From Amblyornis subalaris (lineage: Eukaryota; Chordata; Aves; Passeriformes; Ptilonorhynchidae), in assembly GCA_018881555.1 (NCBI GenBank), contig JACAXG010000125.1, forward strand, positions 1,807,692 to 1,871,691: 64,000 nucleotides of DNA, read 5' to 3'. The translations under genes and the position numbers were made by a program. The notes beneath the pieces are model-generated. The model worked only from the letters and a program-made list of their open reading frames with translations, was not told the origin of the DNA and did not search any database. The number at the start of each line of letters is the position of its first letter. Positions within the stretch are counted from its first letter, which is position 1. Below, one piece after another: positions 45,621 through 57,785 of this stretch.

Positions 45621-46921
45621 ATAATAATGTAAACACGGCGTGGACTGTAACTCACCCCGTCCCCTCCCNCAGTGGGGATGGAGAGCTCCTGCTGCTTCGT
45701 CCTCCAGATTATCCAGGGCCTGGGAAGCTGTGCAGGAGTTTAAAAGGAGCCAGCTTGTGAGCCCTGGAGCCCTGGGCGCGCAGCAGTTCAGGGTAGCTGC
45801 TAAACAAGCCCCGGGTGGTGACCCCGTGTGACCGTGCAGAGGTGTGAGAGACAAATTCAGGCAACAAATTCCAGGCTGCCTCTCACTCGTGAACTTGTAG
45901 TTTTCCTGCTTTTTATCCGGGTGAAATCTGATTTCTCCAAAGTCAATGAAAGGTTAGGGAGGTTTTGCCTCTTTTTTGCCTGTTTTTCCTCTCCTTTTTC
46001 TCATTCCTTCCCATCCTTTTCTTTCTCTTTCCATGGTCTGTTTTTGTTTTGATGGTTTTTCTAATCTAGTTTAATTTACAGAGCGTCCAGATGCTGTGGT
46101 CTAGATATCTTTATCAAAACCCAGTCCCTGCCTCTCGACTCTTCCCCTCTTGACTTGATTACGGCAGAGTGGGCGGGTGACAAAGCCAGAGGGAACACAG
46201 GGAAAACAGAACATTGCAGCTCAGCAGAGCAGACGAGCAAAAGATGTATTTATTTATGTAATATCTGAGTAAATAACGTTCCGAGTTTCATTTCTCGTGG
46301 GGTCCCAAAGGGCTCGAGTGAGTAAATCTTGGTCCCCACTTAGGTTCACTTTATGGTCATTTTCTTTCCAGGCAAGATGGTTTGGATAAGGCACGAAAGA
46401 AAATCTTAAAAAAAACCCCTAAGGTTGAGGATGAAGAAAAGGATTTTATTGGCAGAAGAAAAGGAGAACTGGGTGCTTTGAGTAATGAAGGAATTGGTGG
46501 TGGTGGCTCTGTCTGGTCCTGAGAGGAGGTGAATCCTAGTCCTCTGGGAAAGGAAGGGTGAAAATCCATTTCCAAGGGTTGAGTTTGTCTTGCCAGTGGT
46601 GCCTCCAATGCCCTCAGGAAAATGTAGTTTCCTTCCACAGAAAGTGGAGATCCAGCCAATGCCACCAGGGACCATGAAGGAGGAATGCGAAGGAAAAGTT
46701 GGAAAGATTCCCTCACCTGAGTGCTCTGGGTGATAAACGATGCACAAATGGAGATGAGTGAACTGGGACAGCAGTATGAGGTGGAGGCTGTTGGGGTTCA
46801 TTGTATTGAACCTTCACGGATCTTTTGCCCGTTCCCATGTGGAATGGGTAGACAAACCCCATTTTCTATTGGAGAGTGGAAATGGAAAACGTTTTGATGA
46901 CGCTTTGGATCACATTCCTGG

Positions 46922-47111
46922 TAAAAAACAGTGGCAGAGAGTGAAACAGTACAAAATAAGGTCAGAAGAAAACCTGTGCGTTAATACAAGGCTGTGAAAA
47001 ACCCCTAACACGCCTCTAAAAAACAGTGGCAGAGAGTGAAACAGTACAAAATAAGGTCAGAAGAAAACCTGTGCGTTAATACAAGGCTGTGAAAAACCCC
47101 TAACACGCCTC
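46922..47111. repeat. Exact 95-bp tandem duplication
   Basis: Copies 46,922-47,016 and 47,017-47,111 appear identical, each running from TAAAAAACAGTGGCAGAGAG to AACCCCTAACACGCCTC. The last few bases (CTAACACGCCTCT) recur once more near 47,126-47,138. Confidence 0.95.
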
Positions 47112-48109
47112 TTACTTACACGCCCCTAACACGCCTCTTCCAAGGAGAGGAACTCGGAGCATCTGGTCAGTCTCCAGCTTATCCCAGGAAACAGCACGGT
47201 GAAATCTCCATGAAAACATAACTCTGGAGGTCTGAAGCACCATAAAGAAACCAAACTAATTAGTTCAGGGCTGAGACCACACGGCNTCGGAGAGGTCTCC
47301 CCGTTCTCTTCGGCAGAATCCTCACGGTGGCTCTGACTGGAGCTCAGCTCTGATGAAGGCCATAACACATATGTGACAGAAAAGGTCCTNGCATTTCTGA
47401 GACTTTATTATTCCTGCAAGCTACAACAAAACACATTTGCAGGCGCTCTACGAGGAGTTATAAATAAAGAAAATTAAACTACCATCGACCTGATGAGTGC
47501 AGCCCATTCCGTGCAGTGTTTTCACTCTGACTTGGTAATTGGCAAAATTTTGGTGGTGTGAGGTGTGTGCATCGCTGCTGATACCACTAATTGGCAAGGG
47601 TGGAGGATATTATTTTAAATGGACTGACTCATTTGGAAGCATGCAAGAAACAGAATGAAGCCACACACACAAAATGAAGCAACAATGATTCTCTGGGTTG
47701 GGAACCGGCTCCCCTTAGNGTCAGGCAAAAGGTTTAATTTATTATGCATCAAAGGCAAAAGTGGTGGGATTGTGCCCTTCTTTGGTGCAGCTGTTGGCAG
47801 TGAATGCTTTTATTTCCCCTACTTCATGTGAAAACTGGATTTTTCCATCCTAGGTGATGTCCATTGCTGAGGAGAAGGGTGAAGAGAAAGTGCCTCCACT
47901 GGAAAATGCCCAAGATAACTCTTCTTTACAGAGCCTCCTGCTTGGGAATGCCCTGAGCAGGTTGATGTTTTCCCCTCACAAACCTGGCCAGGCACCCAAA
48001 GCTTGACACAGGCTGTAAATGAGTTCTGTGTTTGAGTCTGAACCCAGCAGAGCCNGGTCCAAGCTCTGAGGTTTTATGCAGTCCATCACCCAATGAAATT
48101 GCCTTTTCC

Positions 48110-48310
48110 CCTCCCCGTTTCAATTAGAAAGAACATTAGGTCAATCAGATAAAGCCACACTGGGAGGATTTCCTCTTTATGGCGCTTGCCTCTTCAATTA
48201 TCTATAATGAACTTCCTCACAGCACTGCAAAGCTTTTTATATGCAAACGAATCCTGTTTTGGGGCTGCCTCAATCACGGCTTGTTAATGAACTAGAAACA
48301 AGTGTTATCG
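48110..48310. promoter_or_regulatory. Candidate conserved non-coding element with octamer-like site
   Basis: Repeat-free sequence with TTTCAATTAGAAAG, CTTCAATTATCTATAATG and TATATGCAAACGAATC (POU octamer-like ATGCAAAC). Composition suggests an enhancer-like element. Confidence 0.25.
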
Positions 48311-50392
48311 GGAAGGTTACAGCACCAGTGGTGGAGGGGGACGGGATAAAGCCACACAAGAAAGACCAGGCTGAAGGGCTGGGATTGGCCTGCAGGTAAC
48401 AGAGTGGACTATCTCCAGCCTCCATCCTGCAGCCCCCATCAGAGGCTTTGCTGTTTGACAGACATCAAGCGAAATGCCCACTCCTGGGAGACGGCTGCTC
48501 GGCGGCAGATAGGGCTTTCCCATCCTCCTGTCCCGCTGATTCCCTCTGCCAATGCATCTCCCTCTCAGCTCTGTAGCTGGGGAGAAAAAAACAACATGGA
48601 GAGGCTGTTGCCAAGGTCTTTTCTCATGCCAGGAGAAAGAGAGGGAGCTCGTGCAGAGGCCCCAGGATGTGTTGGGCAGGTGAAGGGGAAGGGTCAGGGG
48701 ATGGTGAAGCCAGATGGTCCCAAATGGTGTTTGCATCTGGTATCTGCTGGTGTGATCAGCACTGGAAACTCTCTTACTTTAATGTAGCCTAGACCACCTC
48801 TTTCTTCTGCCCTTTAGGGTTTTTATAGGTCTTAAATCAGCCAGAGTTTTAGATTATGCTTCATTTTCTCGTGCTGAGCGGCTGCAAGGGAACCTCGATG
48901 CTGCTGTGCCAAGGTACAGTAGGACCATTGAACCCAAGGTTGAGAAGACCTTCTAAATGGCCAAGCCTTGCTCTTTAATCAAGAAAAACCCTTCTGTGAC
49001 ACTTTACCCATTGTGTTTCAGCATTAGTAGCTTCCTGGAGATATTTCATCACNGGACAGAGCAACAGTGAGAGCAGGGAGTGTTGGAAAAGGGTGTAGCT
49101 CCTCAATCTTCAGCCCCAAGAGGACAGACCCCTTTTGGGACTGGGGAATGCTTCTGGACTTCCCTGCAGGGATGCATGGGCTGGTTACTAGATTTTCTCC
49201 CTGGCCGTGGATCAGCTCACATCCTCCATGTGATGACTGATGGTTCTTGTAATTCCATCCCTCGTTGATGTAACTACAGATGTTACATGTCTAATCCATT
49301 TCTTTATCTCCCTAAGCCATTTGCTCCAGTAAGATGCTCCCACCATCTGCTCTAATGAGATCCCAGGCTCTCGATAAGCCATAAATTCCACTTTTGAACC
49401 CTTCAGTCCTTTTCCCTACTTTTCTGCCCCAGAATCAGTCATTTTCCTCTTGCCCACACCTACAGATTAAGCTTGCACCTCTTTAAGTGAGTTCCCCGTC
49501 CCTGCTGGACCTGGCTTTAACTTTGGACAGGACAGGTAAGGCTGCAGTAATTTCTTAAATCAGGAATTCCTAAAATCCTCCCCAGAATCCATGAAAGGGA
49601 CAGCTTGCAGTTGTCCGACTGTGCTATGAAGAAGCAGAGCATGGCCACTGTAANTAATTAAGCTGTGCTAATTAATGAGACTTTGAATGCAGCCTCCTGT
49701 GAGGCAGCTCTGGGTGCCCAGAGCTCTCACCTGTGCAAGAGTCCCACAAAGAGGTACCACATTGCAATACCCTCTTGGCATTGCTCCTTTTGTGAGCCAG
49801 CGGAAAGCTTTTCCAAGGGATCTCCATGCTTTGTGTGGCAGTTGTTTCTTGGGAGCTGGATCTGGATATCTGTAATAATATTCTGCCTTCCCCTAAGCCT
49901 GAATAAACTCTCTTTTTAACATCCCTGACTCCATGGGTTCCAACAGGTTTTGCTGGAGCTGTTGCCTTTTGTACAGTTGGCTGTTGGAAAGCGAGGAATT
50001 ACGCTCAGATTTTTGCTTTATTCACTTTTTTCATGGCATTGTGGCTGGGTTAAGCCCGTGGAAAGAAACATGATTGCATTTCCATTACCCGAATAAACGG
50101 AGCAGGCACTAAAAAGCACCAGGGGTGTCTTCCCTGGCTCCTGGAGGCTGGAATAAAGCAGTGTGAGCCAGGGAGATAGGAAAGGACGGTCTGTGAAAGA
50201 AATCCTTCCCCACCTGTTTANCTGAGCCTTCCCACTAATGCTCCTTGAACAGCCCTGCAACACACCGAGGCCCAGGGGGCTGCAAAGGCTCCGTAGTCGG
50301 GCGAAGGGAGAAGGTCGGGAAGCTCCACGGGGCTCCCCCTGGGGCCGGGAAAGCCNCGTGCTGACTTTTCGCCTCGCCTGCTCTCTCCCCAG

Positions 50393-50593
50393 GACTGTCC
50401 CCAGCTGCTGCAGGCAGAGAAGCTCCTGGTGCCCGTGGAGGTGATCAAACCCATCACGCTGAAGGCCAAGAACCTGCCCCAGCCCCAGTCGGGCCAGCGN
50501 GGCTACGAGTGCGTCCTGAACATCCAGGGCAGCGAGCAGAGGGTGCCGGCCTTGAGGTTCAACAGCTCCAGCGTGCAGTGCCAGAACACCTCG
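50393..50593 (+). CDS. PLXNA4: PLXNA4 exon E: end of PSI 2 and second IPT-like spacer
   Basis: This is a 201-nt exon of exactly 67 codons, phase 0 at both ends. The acceptor is ctctctccccag and the donor is gtgagc. The peptide starts [20 protein letters not shown], includes the conserved [12 protein letters not shown] block and ends [20 protein letters not shown] supplies the last PSI 2 cysteine. Sequons NSS and NTS lie near the end. The unknown base at 50,500 is the third position of an arginine CGN codon, so any base there is silent. It is the only exon in the window that could be skipped without shifting frame. A CR1 copy begins about 90 bp after the donor. Confidence 0.96.
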
Positions 50594-50682
50594 GTGAGCA
50601 AGGGGACACAGGGGGACAGAAGAGCCCACAGAGCCGTCCCCGTGGGATGTGGGGCTGTGTCACAGCTCTTCGTACCTGATTG

Positions 50683-51060
50683 GGGGTGCTGGNATTTAGT
50701 CTGGAGAAAAGAAGGCTCAAGGGAGACCTTGTTGCTCTCTGCAAGCNCCTGGAGGTTGTGGTGGGGTTGGGGTCNGGNTCTTCTCCCAGGGAACCAGGGG
50801 CAGGACAAGGGGAAATGGCCTCAAGCTGTGCCAGGGGAGGTTCNGGTTNGATANTAGGAAAAAATTCTTCACTGGAAGAGTGGCTAAGCATTGGAACAGG
50901 CTGAGGGCAGTGGTGGAGTCACCATCCCTGGAATTGTTCAGAGGAGGTGTGGACGTGTCACTTTGTGGTATGGTTTAGTGGGCACAGGGGATTCAGTGGA
51001 AGGTTGGACTTGATGACCTTGGAGGTCTTTTCCAGCTTTAACGATTCTGTGGTTCCAACC
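50683..51060 (+). mobile_element. CR1 LINE 3' fragment directly after exon E
   Basis: Plus-oriented copy of the longer subfamily: TTAGTCTGGAGAAAAGAAGG, CCTTGTTGCTCTCTGCAAGC, CTCAAGCTGTGCCAGGGGAG, CTTGATGACCTTGGAGGTCT, ending GATTCTGTGGTTC. It starts about 90 bp after the exon E donor. Seven unknown bases fall inside it. Confidence 0.95.
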
Positions 51061-51380
51061 ACAGTCAGGGAAAGGTTGGCTGGTAGCTTGAAAGTCCCCT
51101 TTTTACTCATTGGATTGGTGGTTGTTACCTCCCAGTTGTTGGTCCTGGATCTGCTCCTGGATGCCAGCATTTGGCTGTGCTGGAGCACCTCAGCCATGAC
51201 CCACAGGCATTAATATCAGCTTAACCTGCTCATATCCCCACAGTGCCANAAAAAAGTGTTCCTAAGGGACAGGAGTTTATGCCAAAACGAGAGTTAAGGT
51301 TATTTTGGGGTGTTTGGTGATGGGAGATACAAACCAGTGTGACATGTGGCAGCATGCAATGGGTCAGAAAAAGGGTGAGA

Positions 51381-51510
51381 TCACAGAATCCCAGGATGGT
51401 TTGGGTTGGAAGGGACCCTAAAGATCATCTAATTCCAACCCCCTGCATGGGCAGGAACGCTTTCCACTGGACCAGGTCGCTCCAAATCCCATCCAACCCG
51501 GCCTTAGGCT
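51381..51510 (-). mobile_element. CR1 LINE 3' fragment with tail
   Basis: ATCACAGAATCCCAGGATGG, TTTGGGTTGGAAGGGACCCT and CATCTAATTCCAACCCCCTG, ending CATCCAACCCGGCCTTAGG. Confidence 0.94.
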
Positions 51511-52704
51511 GAATCAAACNTTCCTCCAGCCCTCACACGCCCTTTGATGAGTCTCTCTGCCCACCTCCACCTCCCCACCTGCAGTGCAGGACCAGGGACC
51601 CCCTCCTGGGGAGCCTGTGTGAGTCATGGCAGTGCTGTCACCACAGCCATGTCACTTTTGGGGACAAACACAGCCATCTGCCAGCAGCCAGGAGCTGTGC
51701 ACACATGCAGCNGTGGTCTCCGCTGCTCCAGAGGTTTCTCCACGAGATTCCTGTCTCCGGGACATGCACTGAGTCGTTTTCATGGCTGCTACTGTGAGAT
51801 GATTTATTAGTCAAAGAGCTAATTACAGGCTTCAGCCACTTCACTGCAGCTCTGCCTCTCCACGCTGGGCAGTGCTTGTCACAACATATTCTGCTGCATT
51901 AAGCAGAGCTGAAGGTTGCAGGCAGCGCACACATTTTACATCTGTTGCAAACAAGCGACTTCCCAGTGATGCTCTTTTATTCGATNCTTTGTCTCCCTCC
52001 CCTCTCCCTGGTTTTCATTCCTGGTTAATGACCTGTTCAGGTTTGAGGTTAAAAACGGATGGACTGAGAAGTTCAGGAGATATTGCACTTCTTTAAAAAA
52101 AAGTATTTTTTTTTACAATGGTGGAAGCTAAAGGGGTGTTACATGGACATGGGCAGAGATATTATATCTGTCCAAAGAGCCTTAGCAGGGAAGAGAGACT
52201 CCAAATGACCCTTTAGAGTCACGAATTCTCTGGCACACGTAGGCTTTAGCATGAANTATCTCAGGATGATTTTAAGCATTCTTGGGCTGAGCAGGAGACC
52301 AACTTCAGCCAGCCTCAGCATTTGACTTTGCAGTACCCGATAAAAGACTCTGGTTTTGACAGGTAATGGTGATTATTCCCATAATACCTGCATGCTCCAA
52401 GAAGTTTCCAGTGCCTGGGACCGGAGAAGTGGGGTTTGATGAGTCCCCAGGCAGATTTGCTCATAGGATGCCTGAGTGCTGTGACAGCACCATTTTGACT
52501 TTAATGTCTGTTTTCCTAAGCCAGGACACCCAAGGCTGTGCCAGAGCTGCAGAGGGTGACAGGGCTGAGCCTCAGGCTCGTGCCAAGGCTCTCCATGACC
52601 TCGCTGCCAGGTGTTGTCCGTAGGATGTTTGTCCTGTGTGTGCTGGTGGCTCAAGTGGATCTCTTTATTCTCCAGGGAGAGAGGCTCATTTGGGAATAAA
52701 ACCA

Positions 52705-52898
52705 ACTCTTTTCTATCCTGTTTTCTTCCTCTTCTATCCCTCTGCCCTCCCTTTCCCCTCTCCCTTGCCTTCCTTCTTTCCTTCTCTTTGCTTCCCTTTC
52801 CTTTCCTCCCCTTTCCTTCCCTCTCCTTTTGAAGGCGCTTTGACTCTGATTTGAGCTCTTTCTTTCTTTTTCTTTCTTTCTTTTTTTTTTTTCTTCCT
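52705..52898. repeat. Long polypyrimidine tract
   Basis: About 130 bp of mixed CCTT/CCCTTT units. A 30-bp interruption (TTTGAAGGCGCTTTGACTCT and onward) is followed by 40 bp of TTTC units and poly-T. This is a strand-asymmetric sequence of the kind that can form H-DNA. Confidence 0.95.
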
Positions 52899-55800
52899 GA
52901 GAAATGTTATTTCATTGTTGCTCTGGAATTTGCCAGACACTGAGAGAAAGAGATGTGGAAGGGAGAGCCAGACAAAAGAAAGCAACATTCACAGAGACAC
53001 AAAAAGGGAACAGAGGAGCCCTGGCTGCTGGAGCAGGTGGCAGAGGACACAGACAATAGGGAAGGAGTGCTGGAGATACGTCTCCATCCCGATTCTTTCC
53101 ATCCCTGCCAGGATTAGCATTCAGGCTGGAGCCACTGCGACACAACGAGCCCCTGCTCCGGGGGTCACCCGGCTTTGGGAAGAGCTGTCTGAGCTCTGTT
53201 TGCAAATCGAACCAACCTCCCTCCGACAGAGCTTTGCACTCAGCAGAGTCGCTGGAGGAGGCACTGAGTGCAGCACCTGCATTGCAGGCTTGGAGGAGGT
53301 CCAGGGGAGGGTGGGAGGATGTGCTGGGATGCTGCGTCCCCGAGGGGATGCTGTCCTGCCAGCAGATCACTCCGCTGGGGCTGCGTGCCAGACTAAGCAA
53401 TCAGTCCTGCCTTGTTTGCCATCAGGAGCCTCAAGATCTGCCCCTGCCCATCACACACAAGGCACCGAGGAGCTAAAATTCCCCTCTCGCAGAAAAAACT
53501 TCTGCAAAATGCAGGATTTTTCCTGCTTTCACACAGNATAGAGTCAGGGGAAAAGCCTGAACTCTTGCTCTGCATTTCCTGATCCCTCAAGATTTGCACC
53601 AGGAGTCAGAACCACCTTAAGCACCTCTTCCGAGTGGCTCCAACTTCAGTTAAAGATGCTCTAAGGACACCCAGGNGGGACCAGCCTGTCTGGTGCTGTG
53701 TCAGTAACGCCATTTCCTGCACTGACAGTCCCTGGGTGCTCTGCCCGGCCAGGAGCCGGGTCTGCCTCTCCCTGTGTGTCCTGGAGGTATTTCGTTTGAT
53801 AACAGCCACTTGATAGGCAATGTCACCACAGGCAGCACCATTCNGGACAATTATTGCTCTTGTCAAGCGGTTTGAGACTCTCAGCTCTGGGCTTTGTCCC
53901 CGGTCACACCACCCAAGGCACACAATTATCACCCAGAGAGACCCTTCCTGCCGTTCCTTATTGCACTTGCGATGGCTCTGCCAGCGGCCCGGACACGGGG
54001 AGATGGGAGGGAATGAAAAGCAGGGNAGCTAAGGAGACGGATAAATAAGCCAGTAAAAATGTCAGCAGGAATGGCTGGAATTGCTGGATGTATCAGGGCA
54101 GAGAGCAGNCTTCCCAGTGGGAAACGGTGGGAGCCCCAGCACTTGCACTCTTGTGCATCCACTTCTCAATTATTATTATTATTTATCCACATTCATATGA
54201 AAGAAAAACCCCAATAATGATTTGGATTCTATTGGCCTGGGTGATACCAAGACGTAAAATTTAGCCCCAGTTCTGAAAAGCAAAGAATCCAAGGGACAGG
54301 ATGACTGTGGGCAACAAGTTCCCTGCCTTTTTATGGCTGGAAAATTAATGCAAAGAACGATTAAATGATTTGAACAGGATCGTGCAAGAAGCTGGTGGCA
54401 GAGCCAGGCACAGGAATCAATCCCCGGATTTGAGCTCTAATCACAAATTGGTGTCAGGGAAAAGAGATCAACACTAAAATTCTGCTCAAATTCTGCAGAA
54501 GTTTCCTCACTCTTGGACATGCTGTAGGTACAAAGGGGAAATACCATGAATGCACCCTTGATTTATCACCCTAAGTGTGCTCAAGCCAAATTACCAAAGG
54601 GCAGGATGCTGCAAGTGGTCAGGCATGGATACGAATTTGCACCGCAGGAGTATCTGATGCTAGTGAAGAGTTTAAGAGACAAAAAAAGGATACTTGGGAG
54701 TTCAAAACACTGCTCCTCTGAATTACACCAGCTCCTTCTAGCAGCTTTTTGGCATTTCCTAATGAGACCCAGCCTGCTTTCCAGGCAGGACAGCCTCTTT
54801 TTCTCAGTCAGGTCTCCAAATTGCCCATAATTTTCTGCTTTGATTTGATTATCGTGATTAGAATCCAGATTTGTCGGGCTTAGGGGTCACATGTTCATCT
54901 TCTGGGATGTCCTGCCTGTACTGGAGGCAGCTGTGCAAGGAAAGGTGGAGAGACAAACCCTCGTGGTATGAACACTTCCTGGAGCGTCCAGGTGGCTCTG
55001 CTATCCCATAGATCCATGCCTCATCCCTTTTTTCTCCTCTGGAACACATTTCCATGGTATTGTCACAGCCCAGCGAGTCCTTTTCAAAGGCTGCAGTTGA
55101 GTTCAGCGGGCTTTGAAGAGGGGTCACAAGGAGGGAGCAGCCCCTGTGGTCTGAGGAGGCTGGAGCATTTCCTTGCCGTGGCTTCGCACGTGGCTCCGTT
55201 CCGCTGCCCACCAACCACGGGATGGGGTCGGGCGTGGCAGCGTGGGCATCCTCATCCCAACTGGATTCATCCTGGGAGCTCTGCCTCGCATCCCTTTCCA
55301 GCTCTGGATGGAGCCTACCGAGTTAAAAAGTCTGATGTGTGCTTGCCCTTGGTGCTGCAGACAGATAAGATCTGAAATCCCAGCTGGGTTCCTGCTGCTG
55401 GCGCTGGGACCTTCCGTGGGAAGAAAAATTCTGGAAGAATCCAGCTGCCTGTCCCTTGGCAGCCCTGCCTAGGCTGTGCTTACAGCTAAATCCCAAAGCA
55501 TGCACGAGGCTCTGGTGAGGCAGAGCCCTTTCTGAGACTCATCCTCTGGCTTTAGGATGACCGGNTATTCCGTATATATCCCATTTTCCATTCCCAATCA
55601 GCGTCTTCAAAGTGCTGTGCAAGGCAGGTGCTCCTGAGTGGCAGAAGATTAATTATTCCCCACTTTTCGGGCGCTCTCCTTCCCACTCCTGTCTCCCCAT
55701 CCTTGCTCCCAGCTCCGAAGAGCTGGGAAGAGCCAGTGGCGTGAGTCCAAACGGCTCTGCACCGTCTCTGGATCTTGATGGCAGTGACACCGAAAAGTGN

Positions 55801-57049
55801 CATAAAAANGGAAATCCTGGGTGAGCCTGGTGGGTACAGCCCTCCTGCAAAGGACCCGGCTCACCTGGGGCTGCTCTTTACTTCNGTGGAAACCACAAAT
55901 ACCCACAAATCCCCTACAACCGGATCATAATCACAGCACTCTGCAGATGAATGGCTGATTGTGTTTGGTTTGTGCANGGAGAAATTACCGAGCAAGCAGC
56001 TCCCGCTCTGCTGTAATGGACAGAAATCACCGTTTGTGATTTACTCCGCAATTACACGGCAATTAATGGATTCGNGAAAACCTGCCTCTGGAGCTCAGAG
56101 CTCTGGCATCTCTGTGGATAACCACAACGGGACTTGAAGCGATGGGGAACCCTTTAGTGGTCTCTAAGATGTGCCAAAAAAACCCAGTTTGCTCAGTGAT
56201 ATTTAACCTTGAAGTGGGGAAAATATTTTCCTTTCCAAGTGGGACTTTGTCCTGCTGTAGATCCTGGTGCAGTGGGAGATTCCTGCTCTCCGGAGGGTAA
56301 ATCCTTACGTGTGCCGTGGTCAGTAATAGGAGCAGACATGAAACATTTCTCCCCTTCTTTCTTGTTCCCATTTTGTCCTTTAATCAACCAACTCCTCCCC
56401 CATTATGAGGCTTTTTGCCTTTTGGGGAAGTGTTGGGTGGGAGCTGCTGATGGAGTGGGGCGGTGGGACCTGACGGGCAACGGGGTGAACCCTGTGTGAA
56501 CTGGCTTAGGATAAATCAAAATGTAGGTGACAAAAAGCACTCAGCACCTCGTGTCTGAGAGTTCTCCAAGAGGAGAGGGCCTCCAGAGACCAGCTTCCAC
56601 TTCCTTCCTTAGGGTCACCTCTGTGTACCTTGACTGCCTCTGACAAGTGTTTGTTTAAATCCGTCCAGCACTCTCTGAAGTTTTCTATGGCTTTTTAAGA
56701 CACATTTGCTGGAAATTGGATACTTCTTGCTCCAGATGAAGCTTTTCTGGTCCTGAGTAGTGAAAAGTGATTGCCTCCTGGGGTTTACATGTGTAACAAA
56801 CTCTATCTGCTCCATCCTCGAATGAGAATTGCTTGGGTTTTGGCAGCAACGTGGCATTGTTGATTTACAGTCTGTTCATGATNTCCAGTAGTCCCCAGAT
56901 CCTCTCCTGCAGCACTGGCCAGACACTCCAACTTCAGAGTTGTTTGCATGGATTCCTCCTGCTGAAAAATAGTCCATTTTTGCCAGCATTGAGTTTCATT
57001 TGGTTGATTTTGGCCTTATTCTCCAATTTGTCAAGTTTGTTTTGAATCC

Positions 57050-57500
57050 TTAACCCTGCTGCTGGAGGTTCTTACACCCTCTTCCAGAACAGTGTCATGA
57101 AATCATCCAAGTCAGTAGTGAAAATACTGAATAATGCCAGAACTCAGGACCATATTCCTTTTGAAACACCCTCCCAGCCTGACATGGAATTATCTGAATT
57201 TATATTTTCTGCATAAACCTTATGGTGGCCTTGGTTTGTTTATGGGTATCTCCTGTAGGACAGTAGCAAATACTCTCCAGAAATCAAGACAAATCACATC
57301 TGCTGCCTCCCCTTTATCCACAAAGTCATTAAGCCTGTCAAAAAGGAAATTAGATTGGGTTGACACAATTTGTTCTTGACAAATCTGTGCTGGCTGATTT
57401 TTATCACCTTATCATCTCACAGGTGCTTATAAATTGATTGTTTCATAATTCGATGTACTTTCTTTCTGGGAAGCCAAGTTAGGCTGACAGGTCTATAATT
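57050..57500 (-). mobile_element. Decayed CR1/L3-like LINE reverse-transcriptase fragment
   Basis: The minus strand reads, with frameshifts, HRFVKNKLCQPNLISF then DRLNDFVDKGEAADVICLDF. This parallels the non-LTR RT blocks HGF-KGKSCLTNL and GRAVDVVYLDFSKAFDTV. Further on comes FSIFTTDLDDFMT, parallel to LFNIFINDLDD. These blocks are in the expected order for a CR1-type RT palm. Stops and frameshifts show that it is dead. Overlap with a PLXNA4 exon is excluded by strand and phase. Confidence 0.75.
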
Positions 57501-57785
57501 ACACAGACCCTCTGTTTCCCCCCTTTTTAAGGGGGTTTCCTGATTTTGAGACCTCANTCAACTTCCAAGAGTTCCTCAGAACATCCCTGGTGTAGATAAC
57601 CTCACGTACACACTCAGCACCTATGGAATACTCAGCGGAGGCACNGCAGGATGGTAGACCCAGAATGTATAATTTACACCTTAAAAGGTGCACCCAGCTT
57701 GGCAAAAAACTTTCCAGAGCTGTGCTCAACACCTAGAAGGTGGGTTTCCAAATTAAGGTCCATCACATGCAAGTGCACTTACATC

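Larger units (their letters stand above)
36256..50392 (+). other. PLXNA4: PLXNA4 intron D/E
   Basis: This 14.1-kb intron is the largest complete one in the window. It contains four CR1 fragments, one old RT-derived fragment (44.3 kb), the compound pentanucleotide array (40.33-40.65 kb), the exact 95-bp tandem duplication (46.9 kb) and several AT-rich candidate conserved elements (39.7, 45.3 and 48.1 kb). I saw no coding exon between exons D and E, whose join is in frame. Confidence 0.85.

Noticed and set aside
46758..46997. 79-codon open frame ending in the 95-bp duplication
   Set aside because: Looks protein-like at first glance, but has no known motif, no splice sites in phase, and part of it is duplicated sequence.
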